A DNA stretch of 64,000 nt. Origin: Azadirachta indica. Taxonomy: Eukaryota; Streptophyta; Magnoliopsida; Sapindales; Meliaceae. Within the stretch, counting starts at the first letter, position 1. Each line of letters begins with the position of its first letter. The notes under the pieces were generated by a model. The model had not been told where the DNA came from, did not search any database, and worked only from the letters and a program-made list of their open reading frames with translations. The stretch is from positions 3,896,913 through 3,960,912 of the forward strand of contig CM040450.1 of the NCBI GenBank assembly GCA_022749755.1, given 5' to 3'. Position numbers and translations under genes: made by a program. Shown in pieces: positions 12,403-23,926 of this stretch.

Positions 12403-15400
12403 ATGGAAGGAGCGAGCAACGGAGGGATGCTGTACCACGAGGTACAAGAGTCGAAGCTATGCGCGGTGCATTGTGTGAACACGGTGTTGCAAGGTCCATT
12501 TTTCTCGGAATTCGATTTGGCCGCGTTGGCTTCGGATCTCGATCGCACCGAGCGTCAGATGATGCTTGAAGGCGGTGTCCCTGCCGCTTCCTCCGGCGAT
12601 TTTCTCACCGAGGAGTCTCACAACGTCTCTCTCGACGGCGATTTCAGTATCCAGGTGCTTAACTAAATTAACAATAACCTCATTCCACTGATTAGAAACG
12701 ATTCCATTTATATTTAGTTTGATAAATCATAATGTCTTTACAATAGGAATTCTAATATTCCTGTAATATTATCTCAAGTTACAAGAACATAAATGATATC
12801 TCTACAAAAACAATTTCACTATAGTTTACATAGTTCCAATGGCAATAAGGGCAGTTATCAACGTGATGAGATCCAAATATCCAAATTTTAGAGTTCTTAA
12901 GGTGTAGATGTTAACTCCTAGTGACAGGATTGAGAGTATGGTTAGATTCAGAGCGAAACTGAACTCAATTTCTTTACAGGGTGAACACACTTTGCATATG
13001 TTTTCAGTTATTGAATAATCAGTTTGGCATTTGACAGATGATATTCAATTGCCAAACGTTAATTGGAAGTAAGTTTGAGAGTCGTTCTTTCAAAAATCCA
13101 CCTAAACAATTAAATGTTTGTGCATAACAATTAGATGAACAATAACACATTAGCATATTTGGATAATGAACAAGCGGCTAAATGCCGATCATTGTAATAA
13201 TGACACGATCACTTACCTGAAAAACTCGATCAATAAATATTACCAAATTTGGATACTGAACGAAATCCCGTTAGCTGGAGATTCAAAAATCATTGCATTG
13301 AGAAAATTGCATAAGATCAAGGTTAACTTAACTAGTTTATTCTTTGACTTGAATGATTTTACAACTATTAAGCGGCTTAGAATTTAGTGACCTGTGATTA
13401 TCACAGCTTAAAACCCTCTCTATAAAAATAAAGAAGCAACTGCTGTAAGTTTCTCAACCATTAGAGGTCGAAACCAAAAATCTTTTAAACCAAACATTGA
13501 ACAAGTAAAAGCCTTGCTGCCTTCTTATTATTCAACAGAGTTTTTACTGCTCATAGATCAAATGTATTGTTGTATTCTTTAGAGTAAAAGACCATAAGTA
13601 ACAGTATCACTCATTTTCCAAAACAAATTTTTTAAGTAGTGCTAATGATTGACTCAAAATAGTGCACTTTGCACTTTTATGCTTGGAGGAGAACCTTTTA
13701 ATGGTTTGATATCGTTAAGGAGAGGGAAGAGAAATCATTATATATTGATTTAAATATTATAAATTTTATGTTGAAGTTTGTTATACATGTCTATAAGTTT
13801 TAATAAGGAAGGTGAAAATATAAATTGATTGTCTCTTCTTTACGAGTCTTATTCTTCCTCTTACTTTTTCTCCTATTAATGGAAGTATTTTGTTTTCTTG
13901 ATTTGGAAAAACTTTATATTTCCCTTGTTCTTATCATTTTTCCAACAAAAGAGGAACCAGTCTTGATCTACCCTTGTTGTTTCCTTCCGTTTTCTTTGTT
14001 AACCAATAAATACTCGGTGTGTGCTCTGTGCTTAAAATTGGCTACTATTTCCTATCTTACAATCTCTACTTTGTGTTTTTGGTTGCCACACTTACATGCA
14101 CTAGTTAATTTTTCGATGCTGTTTAGTTTTGCATGTCATAAATTGTTGTGGTGTTTTTGATTTTTCATGTTAGAAAAACTCCAACATCAGATACTAAGAG
14201 AACATCAAAACAGACCAACGGTCATCAATTTGTCAATATTTGCAGTGAACTGAGTTCACTGTGGAATCAGTCTCTGAAGTGGGCATGGGAAACCTTAAGT
14301 GCATGTGCCTTTGTGTAAGCAGATCTAGAATTCATCTTGATTGGCCCAAAACTGAGTGGCAACATTTGTCTATGTTGGGTATTATATGCACTGTTTAATA
14401 ATCCATTACTGACAGTATGGATTTTGGGCTGCTCTGTGGAATTTGTTGATAATTTTGCATCAGTGTAAGAGCTGAAGAAATTGCGACTAAACCTGTCATT
14501 TCTTTGATCTCGGGGATCAGCTATAATGTATACATTTCTTATGAAAAATGATTTTAATATATTAATTGGATGTTGATGTACAGTATGCACGTGGACTTGT
14601 ATCTCGTTGTTGTCACATAACCAGTGTCTTTAAAAATAGAAATTTGCATTCAGATATTTGACAACAAAAATTAGAGTTAAGCAACTCACAATTGAATCCC
14701 TGTGGTAGATTATGTCTTGTAGGAAGATAAGTATCGTTTGATACAAGATTTACGATGTGCATCTTCATAAAATGCATCACATGCATTATTTATTTTAATA
14801 TGCTTGATTGAATTGTAATCAAGTTAACAGCAGTAAGGATATGTACTTTATGCTATTAGCTTGTGGAAATGGCTTTCAAGCCCCTGCCCGGAGGTATTTA
14901 TGAACGGACGTTGCCAAATGCTCTTTTTTAATACTGCCAAGCATTGGTTTTATATAATACATGACTTTTGTTTTATTATAACAATGTAGATTGAAAATAG
15001 CGATGAGCAATTTGTTCCTACATGCCCTGTGTAGTTAAGAATTCATGGTAGTATGCTTTCTCAAATGCATGGAAACTGTATATATCTTATTTGATTCTCT
15101 CTCTCTCTCTCTCTCTCTGTGCATGTGTAGGAGTAAGCACCTTTAGTAATTGGAAACTTCATTTTCAGGAGGTGTTGGCATGATTCCCTTTGTTAGAATA
15201 AAATATTCTGAACAAGAAATGTGAATATTTTGCACGTATGGATAGTAGACTGTCCAAATGCATTAGCAAATTTGTTACTTCTACATAGGGGTATTGCTTG
15301 GTAACATTCACGAACTTTACTAACTTATGGCTTTTGGTGAAAAATTCTGTTTGCAGGTTTTGCAAAAGGCTTTAGAGGTGTGGGATCTGCAAGTCATTCC

Positions 15401-16016
15401 CCTTAACTGCCCAGTTGCTGAGCCTGCCCAGATTGACCCTGAGCTGGAAAATGCATTTATTTGTCATTTGCATGACCACTGGTTCTGTATCAGGAAAGTG
15501 AATGGAGAATGGTACAATTTTGACAGTCTTTATGCAGCCCCAGAGCACCTTTCAAAGTTTTACCTCTCGGCCTATCTGGATTCACTGAAAGGCTTTGGCT
15601 GGAGTATTTTCCTAGTAAGGGGAAACTTCCCAAAAGAATGCCCCATCTCATCCTCCGAGACTTCCAATGGCTATGGGCAATGGCTTTCTCCTGAAGATGC
15701 TGAGAGGATTACTAAATCTTGCAACCAAAGAGACGGCCCAAAGAGAATCAAATTGACTCAACAGAATTCCGATCCGTTTATTTCCTTTGGGAACGAGGCA
15801 GATGCACTTCCAGACACGGAAGACGAGGACTTGAAGGCTGCAATAGCTGCAAGCCTGTTGGATTCTTCCCCAGCTGTACCTGTGCCTAGTGCAGAGGCTA
15901 GCACTCCAAAAACTGAAAATGCTAGCGCCCCTAAAATTGAAAATGCGAGCACCCCTAAAAGTGAAAATGAAAGCAAAATTGAAAGCAGCAAAGAGAAGGC
16001 TGCACAAGAAGACTGA
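12403..16016 (+). CDS. Josephin-domain deubiquitinase, ataxin-3 homologue
   Basis: Two exons, 12403-12654 and 15357-16016, separated by a 2.7-kb intron and joined in frame to 303 residues. The Josephin domain spans about residues 9-185: catalytic Cys20 in ESKLCAVHCVN, His125 in DHWFCIRKV, and Asn138 in WYNFDS. A ubiquitin-interacting motif follows at about 241-255 (DEDLKAAIAASLLDS), then a Lys/Glu/Ser-rich tail with three tandem 8-residue units. This matches plant ataxin-3 homologues such as Arabidopsis At3g54130. It has the Josephin-UIM layout of human ataxin-3, but there is no polyglutamine tract. It should cleave or edit ubiquitin chains in cytosol or nucleus. Confidence 0.95.
12655..15356 (+). 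other. Long intron of the Josephin gene
   Basis: A 2,702-bp intron, the longest in the window, splitting the Josephin domain between residues 84 and 85. It is AT-rich, contains a (TC)n tract near its 3' end, and has only short unsupported frames (13166-13387, 13825-14160, 14267-14590). I found no nested gene or transposon ends in it. Confidence 0.8.
15096..15118 (+). repeat. (TC)n microsatellite
   Basis: About eleven perfect TC units inside the Josephin intron, roughly 240 bases before the second exon. It is likely to vary in length between individuals. Confidence 0.97.
15897..15968 (+). repeat. Three in-frame 24-bp tandem units in the Josephin C-terminal tail
   Basis: Three consecutive 24-bp units encode ASTPKTEN, ASAPKIEN and ASTPKSEN, followed by a degenerate partial unit. 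They lie after the ubiquitin-interacting motif. Units two and three differ from unit one by a few substitutions, so the expansion is not recent. Confidence 0.95.
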
Positions 16017-17202
16017 TTGCTTTCAAACATTTATTTACTGGTCCAGTGACAATAATCCATGTCAGTGTAGATGCTGAATACTTCTCCGTGACTGCAAACT
16101 ATTTTTGCTGTGCAGCATATACAATTATTACACTTCGGCAAAATCTAAAGTCACCCCGTCAAGGCTTCTCTCAGAAATGGCATTTCTGCGTCATCATTGT
16201 GTAATTGCTGTTTCATGATTTCTGGAATTACCTTGTCTGGGTTACGTGCTGGGTTTATATGTTGAACTGTTTGTATCATATTTCCGTTGCTGGGATTGTT
16301 TATTTTTCTTTCTTCAGTAATTGTATATGAAACTTTCTAATATAAGCCAAGGGATTGCATTGAAGGTTTATTAGGAAACAAGTCTGCTTGCAAAAGGTAC
16401 TGGTAAACATGTTGAGCCACATAGCATTTACTATAACAGTATTAACAATTTACCCAAAAAAAAAAAGAAAAATGTATACAGATAAGAATTTTATTGGATA
16501 TTTATTTGGATAACTTAGTATTTTGTATTTCGCCTTTGAGAGAGATTATTTACAGGCAATAACCATTGCATCAGGCGTGAAATACACAAAGAACTATCAA
16601 CACCTGCCTTGAACGATGCTAATAGATTCAAAAATTCAAGGAGTTGAAAAGCTTGAAAAATACCCTTCAAGCAGTTTGAAAATCTTGAAAGAATACAGAG
16701 GAAGACAAACCGAAAGCAGCCCACATGTGCAATTCTGCAGTAACAAAGGAATGTCTCTCTTTCATTTGAGACAATTTCTCTCTTACTCTACAAATACGCG
16801 TACTGGACATGTATGTATTATTATTTTATTAATAATTCCTGAGATTGGAAGAAAAACAAAAGAGATTAAAAAAAAAAAAAAAAAAAAGAGATTAAAAAAA
16901 AAAAAAAAAAAAAAAAAAGAAAGAACAAAAGAAAAAAGGCCATGAGTAGTTTTACGCTTTTAGGCTGGAATCTGACTCACCAACCATACCTTTCAATTTC
17001 CAATAGTCATCCACATTACATAATGTTCGTGTACCAAACAGCATTATTTAAAAAATAAATAAATAAATTAAGAGATATAAGGCTAAGCGAAACCATACTG
17101 CCGTTCTTTTTTCTGAAGATCATCTCAAAACTACCTGTTGTTGGAGGTTTTAGAGATCTGAACCGAACTGGGTTGAAGGTCTTATTTTCAGTTTCTCTGT
17201 AA
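16017..17202 (+). other. Josephin 3' UTR, poly-A tracts and reticulon promoter
   Basis: No coding region. The Josephin 3' UTR runs to roughly 16.3 kb. At 16861-16918 the motif AGAGATTA followed by a long A run occurs twice in tandem. The short frame at 16616-16945 ends in a low-complexity lysine run translated from these A tracts and is not a gene. The remaining bases are the promoter and 5' UTR of the reticulon gene. Confidence 0.6.
16861..16918 (+). repeat. Duplicated AGAGATTA plus poly-A tract
   Basis: Two adjacent copies of AGAGATT followed by roughly 20 and 25 adenines. This is a simple low-complexity repeat, possibly the tail of a decayed retroposon, though no body is recognisable upstream. 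Confidence 0.85.
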
Positions 17203-18889
17203 ATGGGTTCCTCCGATCGATTATTTAACAGACAAAGAAGTGTTCATGAAATCCTGGGAGGAGGGGTTGGTAAGTCAATGATTGATCGTCTTATGTATTA
17301 CCCTTTCAACTATTGATGATCCATTGTCATTTTCGTTGTTAAGTTAAAAATGGATAGGAAGAGTAAAGTTAATTTCCATTTCAGAATGTGAATTGATTTT
17401 GCATTGATAACTGGTGTTACAAGTTTTCAAATTATGTCTGTATATAGAAATATATAATCTTAGTTGAATGTTTCGTTTTGAAAGGAAAATGAATTGAGAG
17501 TTTGGTTCAGGTCTTGATGATCATCTTTGTTTGAGTACAGCTGCAGATGTGATTCTCTGGCGGCGAAAAAATGCAACTGTGGGGATACTATTGGTAACTT
17601 TATCTGCTTGGGTGGTGTTTGAGAGATCTGGATATACTCTGTTGTCGCTTGTCTCTAGTGTCCTACTCCTCCTCATTGCCATTTTATTTCTTTGGGCCAA
17701 ATCTGCAGCGATTCTTAATCGGTAACATACTAAGAAATTGTGCTTTCAACTAGTGTTTGGTATTATTCGGTGCCTTTTAAAAAAAGCATATGCAGATTTT
17801 GAAACATTACATATACAACAAATTGGCATTTTACTTTTTATAATATCTATTCTTGTATTGCTTCAAAATGCTGCTACATTCTTCAGTTCCCTGTAATTCA
17901 ATATTCCACATTTAGGTTCAGCATCTCTAATTCTATTTGTTTACATTTTCTCTAATCAATCTTTAGATGGTTTAATAATTCCCAGTTGATGAAGATGTTA
18001 TAGGATTGACATTGTGCTTTTGATCATGTATTGTAAAAATATTTAACGGGTTAAACCTGGCCTGATTTTCAAGTGCCAGTCATTGAAGAAGATTTCTTTT
18101 GCTGCCATTGAAAACACATCGCATAGATATTTTAAAGAGATGAATTTAGATCTCGTGTTGGAAAAAGAAAATGTGTGTAATCTAATCATTAAACAAAACA
18201 CTGAACGTTATGATGGTATTCTTGATACCTTTGTGAGCCATACAAAATATACATAAATAAATAGATATATTATTGCAAGTTAATGTTTCATTAAGGAATT
18301 GCGATCAGTTTCTGTGAAGCTCCAACTTACAAAATGCATGTGTAACTTTAGCTTCTGCTAATTTGTTGGAAAACTGCAACTCCATCAAACTTGTCTCTCT
18401 CTTGAACAGACCTGCTCCACCACTTCCAGAGTTGCATCTATCAGAGGAACTGGTAAATGAAGTGGCAGCTTTGATCCGCACAAGTGTAAATGATTTGCTC
18501 TCAATTTCTCAGGACATAGCCCTGGGCAAGAACTCAAGATTGTTCTTCAAAGTTGCAGTATGCTTGTGGCTGATTTCCTTTGTTGGTGGCTTGACTGATT
18601 TTCTCACATTGGGCTATATCAGTAAGTCCCAATTTTTATTTGCATAATTTTAGTTTTCTAATACATATTACAAAATAAATCGGACTTAAATTTTTAAATT
18701 CCATTTTTCTCTGCGGCAGGTCTTGTTATTGTTCTTACACTTCCAGCCTCGTATGAGAGGTATGAAGATCATATTGATAAATATGTCATAATGGGGTACA
18801 GGAAACTTGTGCAGTTATATGTAAAAATTGACGAGGAATTTGTCAGCAAAGTCCGGAGGTGGATTTTGGAAAAGCAGAAACTGAGATGA
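17203..18889 (+). CDS. Reticulon-like protein, RTNLB family
   Basis: Four exons, 17203-17269, 17541-17721, 18410-18621 and 18720-18889, give 209 residues in frame. The plant reticulon homology domain fills nearly the whole protein. It starts with a SVHEILGGG--ADVILWRRK motif near residues 13-32. A first hydrophobic hairpin covers about 35-75, the linker has the RPAPPLPELHLSEE motif, a second hairpin covers about 130-170, and the tail is short and basic. The short N-terminus places it with the small plant RTNLB proteins. Reticulons insert as wedges that curve tubular ER membranes. It is tandem to the Josephin gene and convergent with HAKAI. Confidence 0.93.
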
Positions 18890-19496
18890 TTCCTCTCGGC
18901 TGCACGATTTTCTTCGTTCCCTTCTGATTTGTGTTCTTTTGCCAAGAGTTGGGGAGTATTAACGGTGGGGTGTGATTGGGTTGTTTTCTTATTGAGCTTC
19001 AGGGTGTGGGAAAATGTATGTAGTCAAAATCGGTCTTCCTTTTGTATCCTTATTTAAATGTTGTGAAAAATTTTGACAGAAAAGATATAGGATTTAAGGG
19101 AAATCTGAAGAATACACAGTTTGGCAAGTGAGTTGTGTGCTTCATAGAGTCAAAAATCCAACAATTCCCAACAACAAAAAAGTTACAATTTTGTATTGGC
19201 ATTTGAAATTTATCCAAGGATTAGATTCATCTGTGTAGTTTGGTAAACGTATCACAGATTTTTATTTAAAACTTTTGGCTAATCCGAGGCAAACGACTAG
19301 AGTTCAATCAAAATTATCCACTATATTTTAGCCCCGGTTAGATAAAAATATGCAAGTCAAAATGGCCTATAAGAGAGAGCAGAACTAGAGTGAACCCAGA
19401 GCAAAAATAATATAGGGCCCATAGGGCAAATTGATCAGCGCAACAAGTTCAGCAGAACAAATTACAAGCCATAATGCCAAAATTATTGCAATTATC
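18890..19496. other. Convergent 3' UTRs of the reticulon and HAKAI genes
   Basis: About 600 bases between two facing stop codons. It should contain both 3' UTRs and polyadenylation sites. No other feature was seen. Confidence 0.6.
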
Positions 19497-22249
19497 CTAA
19501 TCCTGACTACTTCCAAAGCCATCACGATTCTCATGTGACCATCCAAAGCCCTGACCTTCACGACCCATATCACCTGAATAGTACTTACCTCGTTTGTGCT
19601 GTGACAAGTGAGATTGCGGTGGTGGTCCCGGTGGTGGCGGTGGAAGTGACATGGGTGGTGGTGTCAGTATACCCTTTCCATCCCTGGGATCCATTGCACC
19701 ACTGCCCGGCACAGCTTCCATACCCTTGTTGCCTGTTGGTAGGGGAGGATTGACCACGGGTAAACCTCCTGGATTTTGAGCATAACCTTGATAAAATGCT
19801 GCTTTTCCTTGAGAATCTGACACGTTCCCATAACCCTCAGCCATTCCTTGACCTTCATAAGGCATAACAGTGGGCCCAGCATTCCAGAGCTGAGAGGAAC
19901 CAGCTGGGAAATTTACACCCCCCGGTGGACCTGGTGGGAAACCTAATAATGAAGCTTGTTCTGACCCAACTTCTGGTACTGAATCTGGCCTCGGCATTCC
20001 AAAGGAAGCACCATAAAAATGTTGAGATCCTTCAGTTGGGAAAGGAGGAACACAAAATGGAGGCATCAGCAGGGGATTTGAATTCATGGGCACAACATAA
20101 TTAGGTGGTTGCATGGAATGCATTGGTGGGTATTCAGGAAATTGATTCTCTGATAAAAGGCCTTGCTGTTGGCTAGATTCTTGTTGTGGCGTACTCTGTG
20201 TGTCAAAGCTCTGTTGAAAGTGGTTGTGGGGCCCTGGCCTTTCAAAGCCTGGGGGAAGGCTGCCATCGGGCTGGGGATCAGAGTAATTCTGGACTTGTCC
20301 AAAAACAGGAGGTGGCTTTGGTAGCATGGCTGCCCTTGGTGCTGGTTGTTCTCTAGGTTGCTGCCGACGGGCTTTGTCGTCACGATCATTAAGCTGGGAA
20401 TTTGAGCCAGGGGAAAAGACTGGCCTTGGTGGAGCTCGAACAGAGGATTCTGAAACTGTAGGTTGCTTGGCACTCTGACTCTCCGATTCGTTACCATCTT
20501 CTTTCTCTGCATTTGGCTCTAGAAGGTCACCGTGGCTCTCATGAATATGAGACTCAAATTCTATCTTCTTCAGGAAAGACTTGAGACAGTGAGGGGCTGC
20601 ACAGATGAAGAGGCCCTCCATCATTTTGATTGTCTGAATCTTCTGAATACGTTCATCACAACTGCATTCAATGAAGCACGCTAATTGCATTCCTCACTCA
20701 GTTAAACCAGTGCACAAAATAAGCTTGATGCTATAAGCACCCAGTCTACTGCCTATCCTTTTATGCTTGTTTGTTTACTTCTATTATTAAGTATCCATTC
20801 AACTCCTTTCTTAAAGTCTAACAAAAACTATAGGCAATGCGGTCTAGTAAATTGTTAACAAGAAAAAACAGACCAAAAATCAGTAAGAAAAAGAATATGA
20901 AGGAACAGACATAAAAATTATCAATAAATCATATTAAGATTTTAAGAACATCTTTCTCTTTTAGGTTAAATATAAGGACCAACCAAGATTAAATCTCAGA
21001 GGAAAGACACTAATACCTTATTGTTGCTAAGAGGACTTTACTGCTAAAATCCCCTGTAGATTGGTAGCATGAATGGTCATGGGCAGCAAGGGCAATGTTA
21101 GAACTTTCCTCATCAAAACATGGGACTCAATCCCGTTTTGCAAGGAAATGGAAGGGACAATTTGGATCCATATGAAAACTCCTATGATCTAAATTTCAAC
21201 TCATACACTACTCCATGAATCAAATTAAGTTCAATTTTCACAAATAAAGCCACAAACAAGCAAAAAGACACATAATACATAGTCCATATAACTAGATCCT
21301 GGTTTAGAATTCTGCATAAGCAAACATGTAAAAGGGGAGTATCCAGAAGCTCTGCATAATACCAATAAATGCATTGATAATATCAGGTAGGCTCACTGAT
21401 TTAAAGAACATAAAGATCAGAAATCTCCTTACAGATAGCATATTGAATCACTCCTGGCACAATCGAGGCAGAACACATGTTCACAAGGATTCTGCAAGAA
21501 TATAAAATTGTTAGCAGACATACCCCTCCTAAACCTGCCAGCAATTTTGGGAAGCAAAATGAGCAAATCACTCATACAAAAGATAACATTAATAGAAAAA
21601 AATTTGGACTTTTTCAAAAACCTCAAGCAAATTATCCCCTCTACTAACAACACAGTCAATTGTGGTTCACGAATACAAATAAGAAACATTAAATTATAAA
21701 TTTTCTAAACATCCTCTTACACAAGGCTCAAATAATCACAAAGAAAATTGCATTCCAGTGCTCTTTTCATTCAAATTATCGTTCCATTTTACACCATTTA
21801 TCCAAGAAGAAGACACTTGACTATCACAACTGAGGTTGCGTTGTTAATCGCACAGGTTTCCCTTTCTTTCCACTGAACCAAGCACATTTTAAATGAGCAC
21901 AATGCCCAACCAAACATTTCATAACATTAAAATACATGCTTGACACTATCTAAAAAGCAACAAACAGATGCAAGCAGCAATATTTAGAACATACCAAGCG
22001 CCCATAGATAGCAATTGGGAAATCACAGCGAACACAAAAATGAACTCGCTCTCCAAGCTGCCGACGGGACCTGCGACCAACAGTCCTGACAAGAGAAGCA
22101 GCAGTTGCAGCACCAATACCCTTCGCTACAGGAAGATCAGCAAGGACAAGATGATCTGGACATGCAACTGTCACAGTCTCCACTGGCAATGGCTTCACCC
22201 CACCACTACCTTCCGATGATGGAATCTTTTTAAGCCGAATTTGAAGCAT
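19497..22249 (-). CDS. HAKAI: HAKAI-type RING E3 ubiquitin ligase
   Basis: Three exons on the minus strand, 22249-21995, 21491-21433 and 20661-19497, give 492 residues. The RING ligands are Cys72, Cys75, Cys88, His90, Cys93, Cys96, Cys103 and Cys106, split across all three exons. A zinc knuckle follows (Cys125, Cys130, His143, His148), the HYB-type arrangement of HAKAI/CBLL1. The remaining 340 residues are a low-complexity Pro/Gly/Gln-rich tail ending in a GQGFGWSHEN motif. In Arabidopsis (At5g01160) HAKAI is part of the m6A mRNA methylation complex with MTA, MTB and VIRILIZER. That role is carried over from the family. A shadow frame at 20084-20512 overlaps the tail. Confidence 0.93.
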
Positions 22250-22328
22250 TTTCTATCTTAAGTCTTTTTCCCACTTATTAAAATAAGCTTCAATCTCCAA
22301 ATCCAACCAAATAAATTAATTTCTAGCC

Positions 22329-22742
22329 CTGCAACAATTGGAAAAAACAAAAAGATGAAGAAAAATATTAAGTGAAAGAATCAGACTACAAGCACAATAC
22401 CCTATTTATTACAAAGAAAAGCTGTGTTAAGCTAGGTAATCCCAAAAAAAATAAAAAAACTGTAAAAAATAGATTAAAACCAAATTTTGCTGCAAGCCCG
22501 TGAAGTCCAAAAGTGGTAAAACAATAAATAGCTATGTATAATTTCTAATATTAATGAAATAAATAAACACCAAAAGCAATAAAAAACTTTATTACCCGAA
22601 ATATCAAGAGTTTAATAAGAATTTCTAATATCTGGAACTCTTAAGAGTCGAGAAAGCCCTAAATAATTTGACTCAGGATTTTTAACGTAATGATAATACT
22701 TAAGAGGCATTAGCTTAATTGGAAAATAAACGGAAAGCTTAC
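22329..22742 (-). other. HAKAI: Predicted 5' UTR intron of HAKAI
   Basis: On the minus strand a donor GCTG|GTAAGC at 22742 and a strong acceptor TTGTTGCAG ending at 22329 flank an AT-rich interval just upstream of the start codon. The implied non-coding first exon lies between about 22743 and 22870 and carries the pentanucleotide repeat described below. Confidence 0.6.
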
Positions 22743-22804
22743 CAGCGACAGCGAGGCTGTGCCAGCATCGGTAGCTTCTTGAGATTGCGGCCAGACTCGA
22801 GACT

Positions 22805-22834
22805 GTATTGTATTGTATTGTATTGTATTGTATT
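22805..22834 (-). repeat. (AATAC)6 microsatellite in the predicted HAKAI 5' UTR
   Basis: Six perfect copies of GTATT on the plus strand, read as AATAC on the HAKAI strand. It lies in the inferred non-coding first exon, so length changes would alter the 5' leader. Confidence 0.9.
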
Positions 22835-22870
22835 CTTTCGCTAAAGAAGCGATTTGCTGCCGGGATGGAT

Positions 22871-23926
22871 GGGCGCAAGCGAAACGACGACGTTATGGGT
22901 AATGTTGAGCACGGTTAGTACTGCAATATTATTCTTGTTATATTGCTCACTCTTGCCAATTAAAATCCCAATTTCGTATTTTTTTTTTTAATTTTTTAAG
23001 GTAAGTATATTTTCAATTAAAAAAAATTGTTATTGTTTACATTTGATATTTTAAAACTAAAGGTGTTCTATTTATAAAATTTAGTAATAAATTTTATTTA
23101 GAATATAATGCAAATGTTTGGTTGTTGTTGGTACTATATATATATAAATAATATGTTTCTGTCCCCTATAAATAATAACAGGGACAACATTATTCTCTTA
23201 TTAAGTATCAAATTTGGTTATAAAAATATTTTAGTGCGTATATTCATAACTGTATGATTTAGTTACTACTATTAGCAGATGTGATGATAAGAACTCAACA
23301 AAATTCCATGCGTGGAAGAAGATTTGTTCGGACGAAAAGCACCTCCAACAATGATACAAGTGTTCATTAACACTACACGGAAAAGGCAAAAGTACCAAAA
23401 GCCCCCAAAGATGTTTACACTCTCGTTACAATACACAACAGAAAATAAATTGAGATAATTTAAATTCCAGGATTTATTTGATAATTGAACATTAGTTCAT
23501 CCGTAATCTATCCGCCAAAATGTACGTACATTGGAACCCACATCTTCATAGTTTATCACTTAATTCCATGGAACCTTTTACGAGTATAAAAGTTGAAATT
23601 TTTGTAATTCAGAAAGGAAACACAACAGGACAGAAAAATCATTTATTCCCTCAAGGGAAAATCACAATTTCAATTCCATTCTATCATGGGGAAGAAAGAA
23701 AAATAATGTTGAATCCCAGAAAAAAAATATATGACAATTATTTGAATATTTTTGAGTTGCCAAAATCTCTATTCGAATCAATTGTTTTGGTCCCTTGTTG
23801 CACTTCTCATCTCAATACAATAAGAAGAATAATGGCACTGTGAAAACTTTATTGTTCCGTAAAATAACTTCCTTGGCAATCCCCCAAACAAATTTGTAAA
23901 CTGAGGATTGATCTTCACCTTTATAA
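22871..23926. other. HAKAI promoter and UCP1 3' region
   Basis: About 1 kb of AT-rich DNA upstream of HAKAI and downstream of UCP1, both on the minus strand. A frame at 23520-23843 has no recognisable content. Confidence 0.45.

Noticed and set aside
16616..16945. Open frame ending in a long lysine run
   Set aside because: The lysines come from translated poly-A tracts, and the start of the frame has no recognisable domain.
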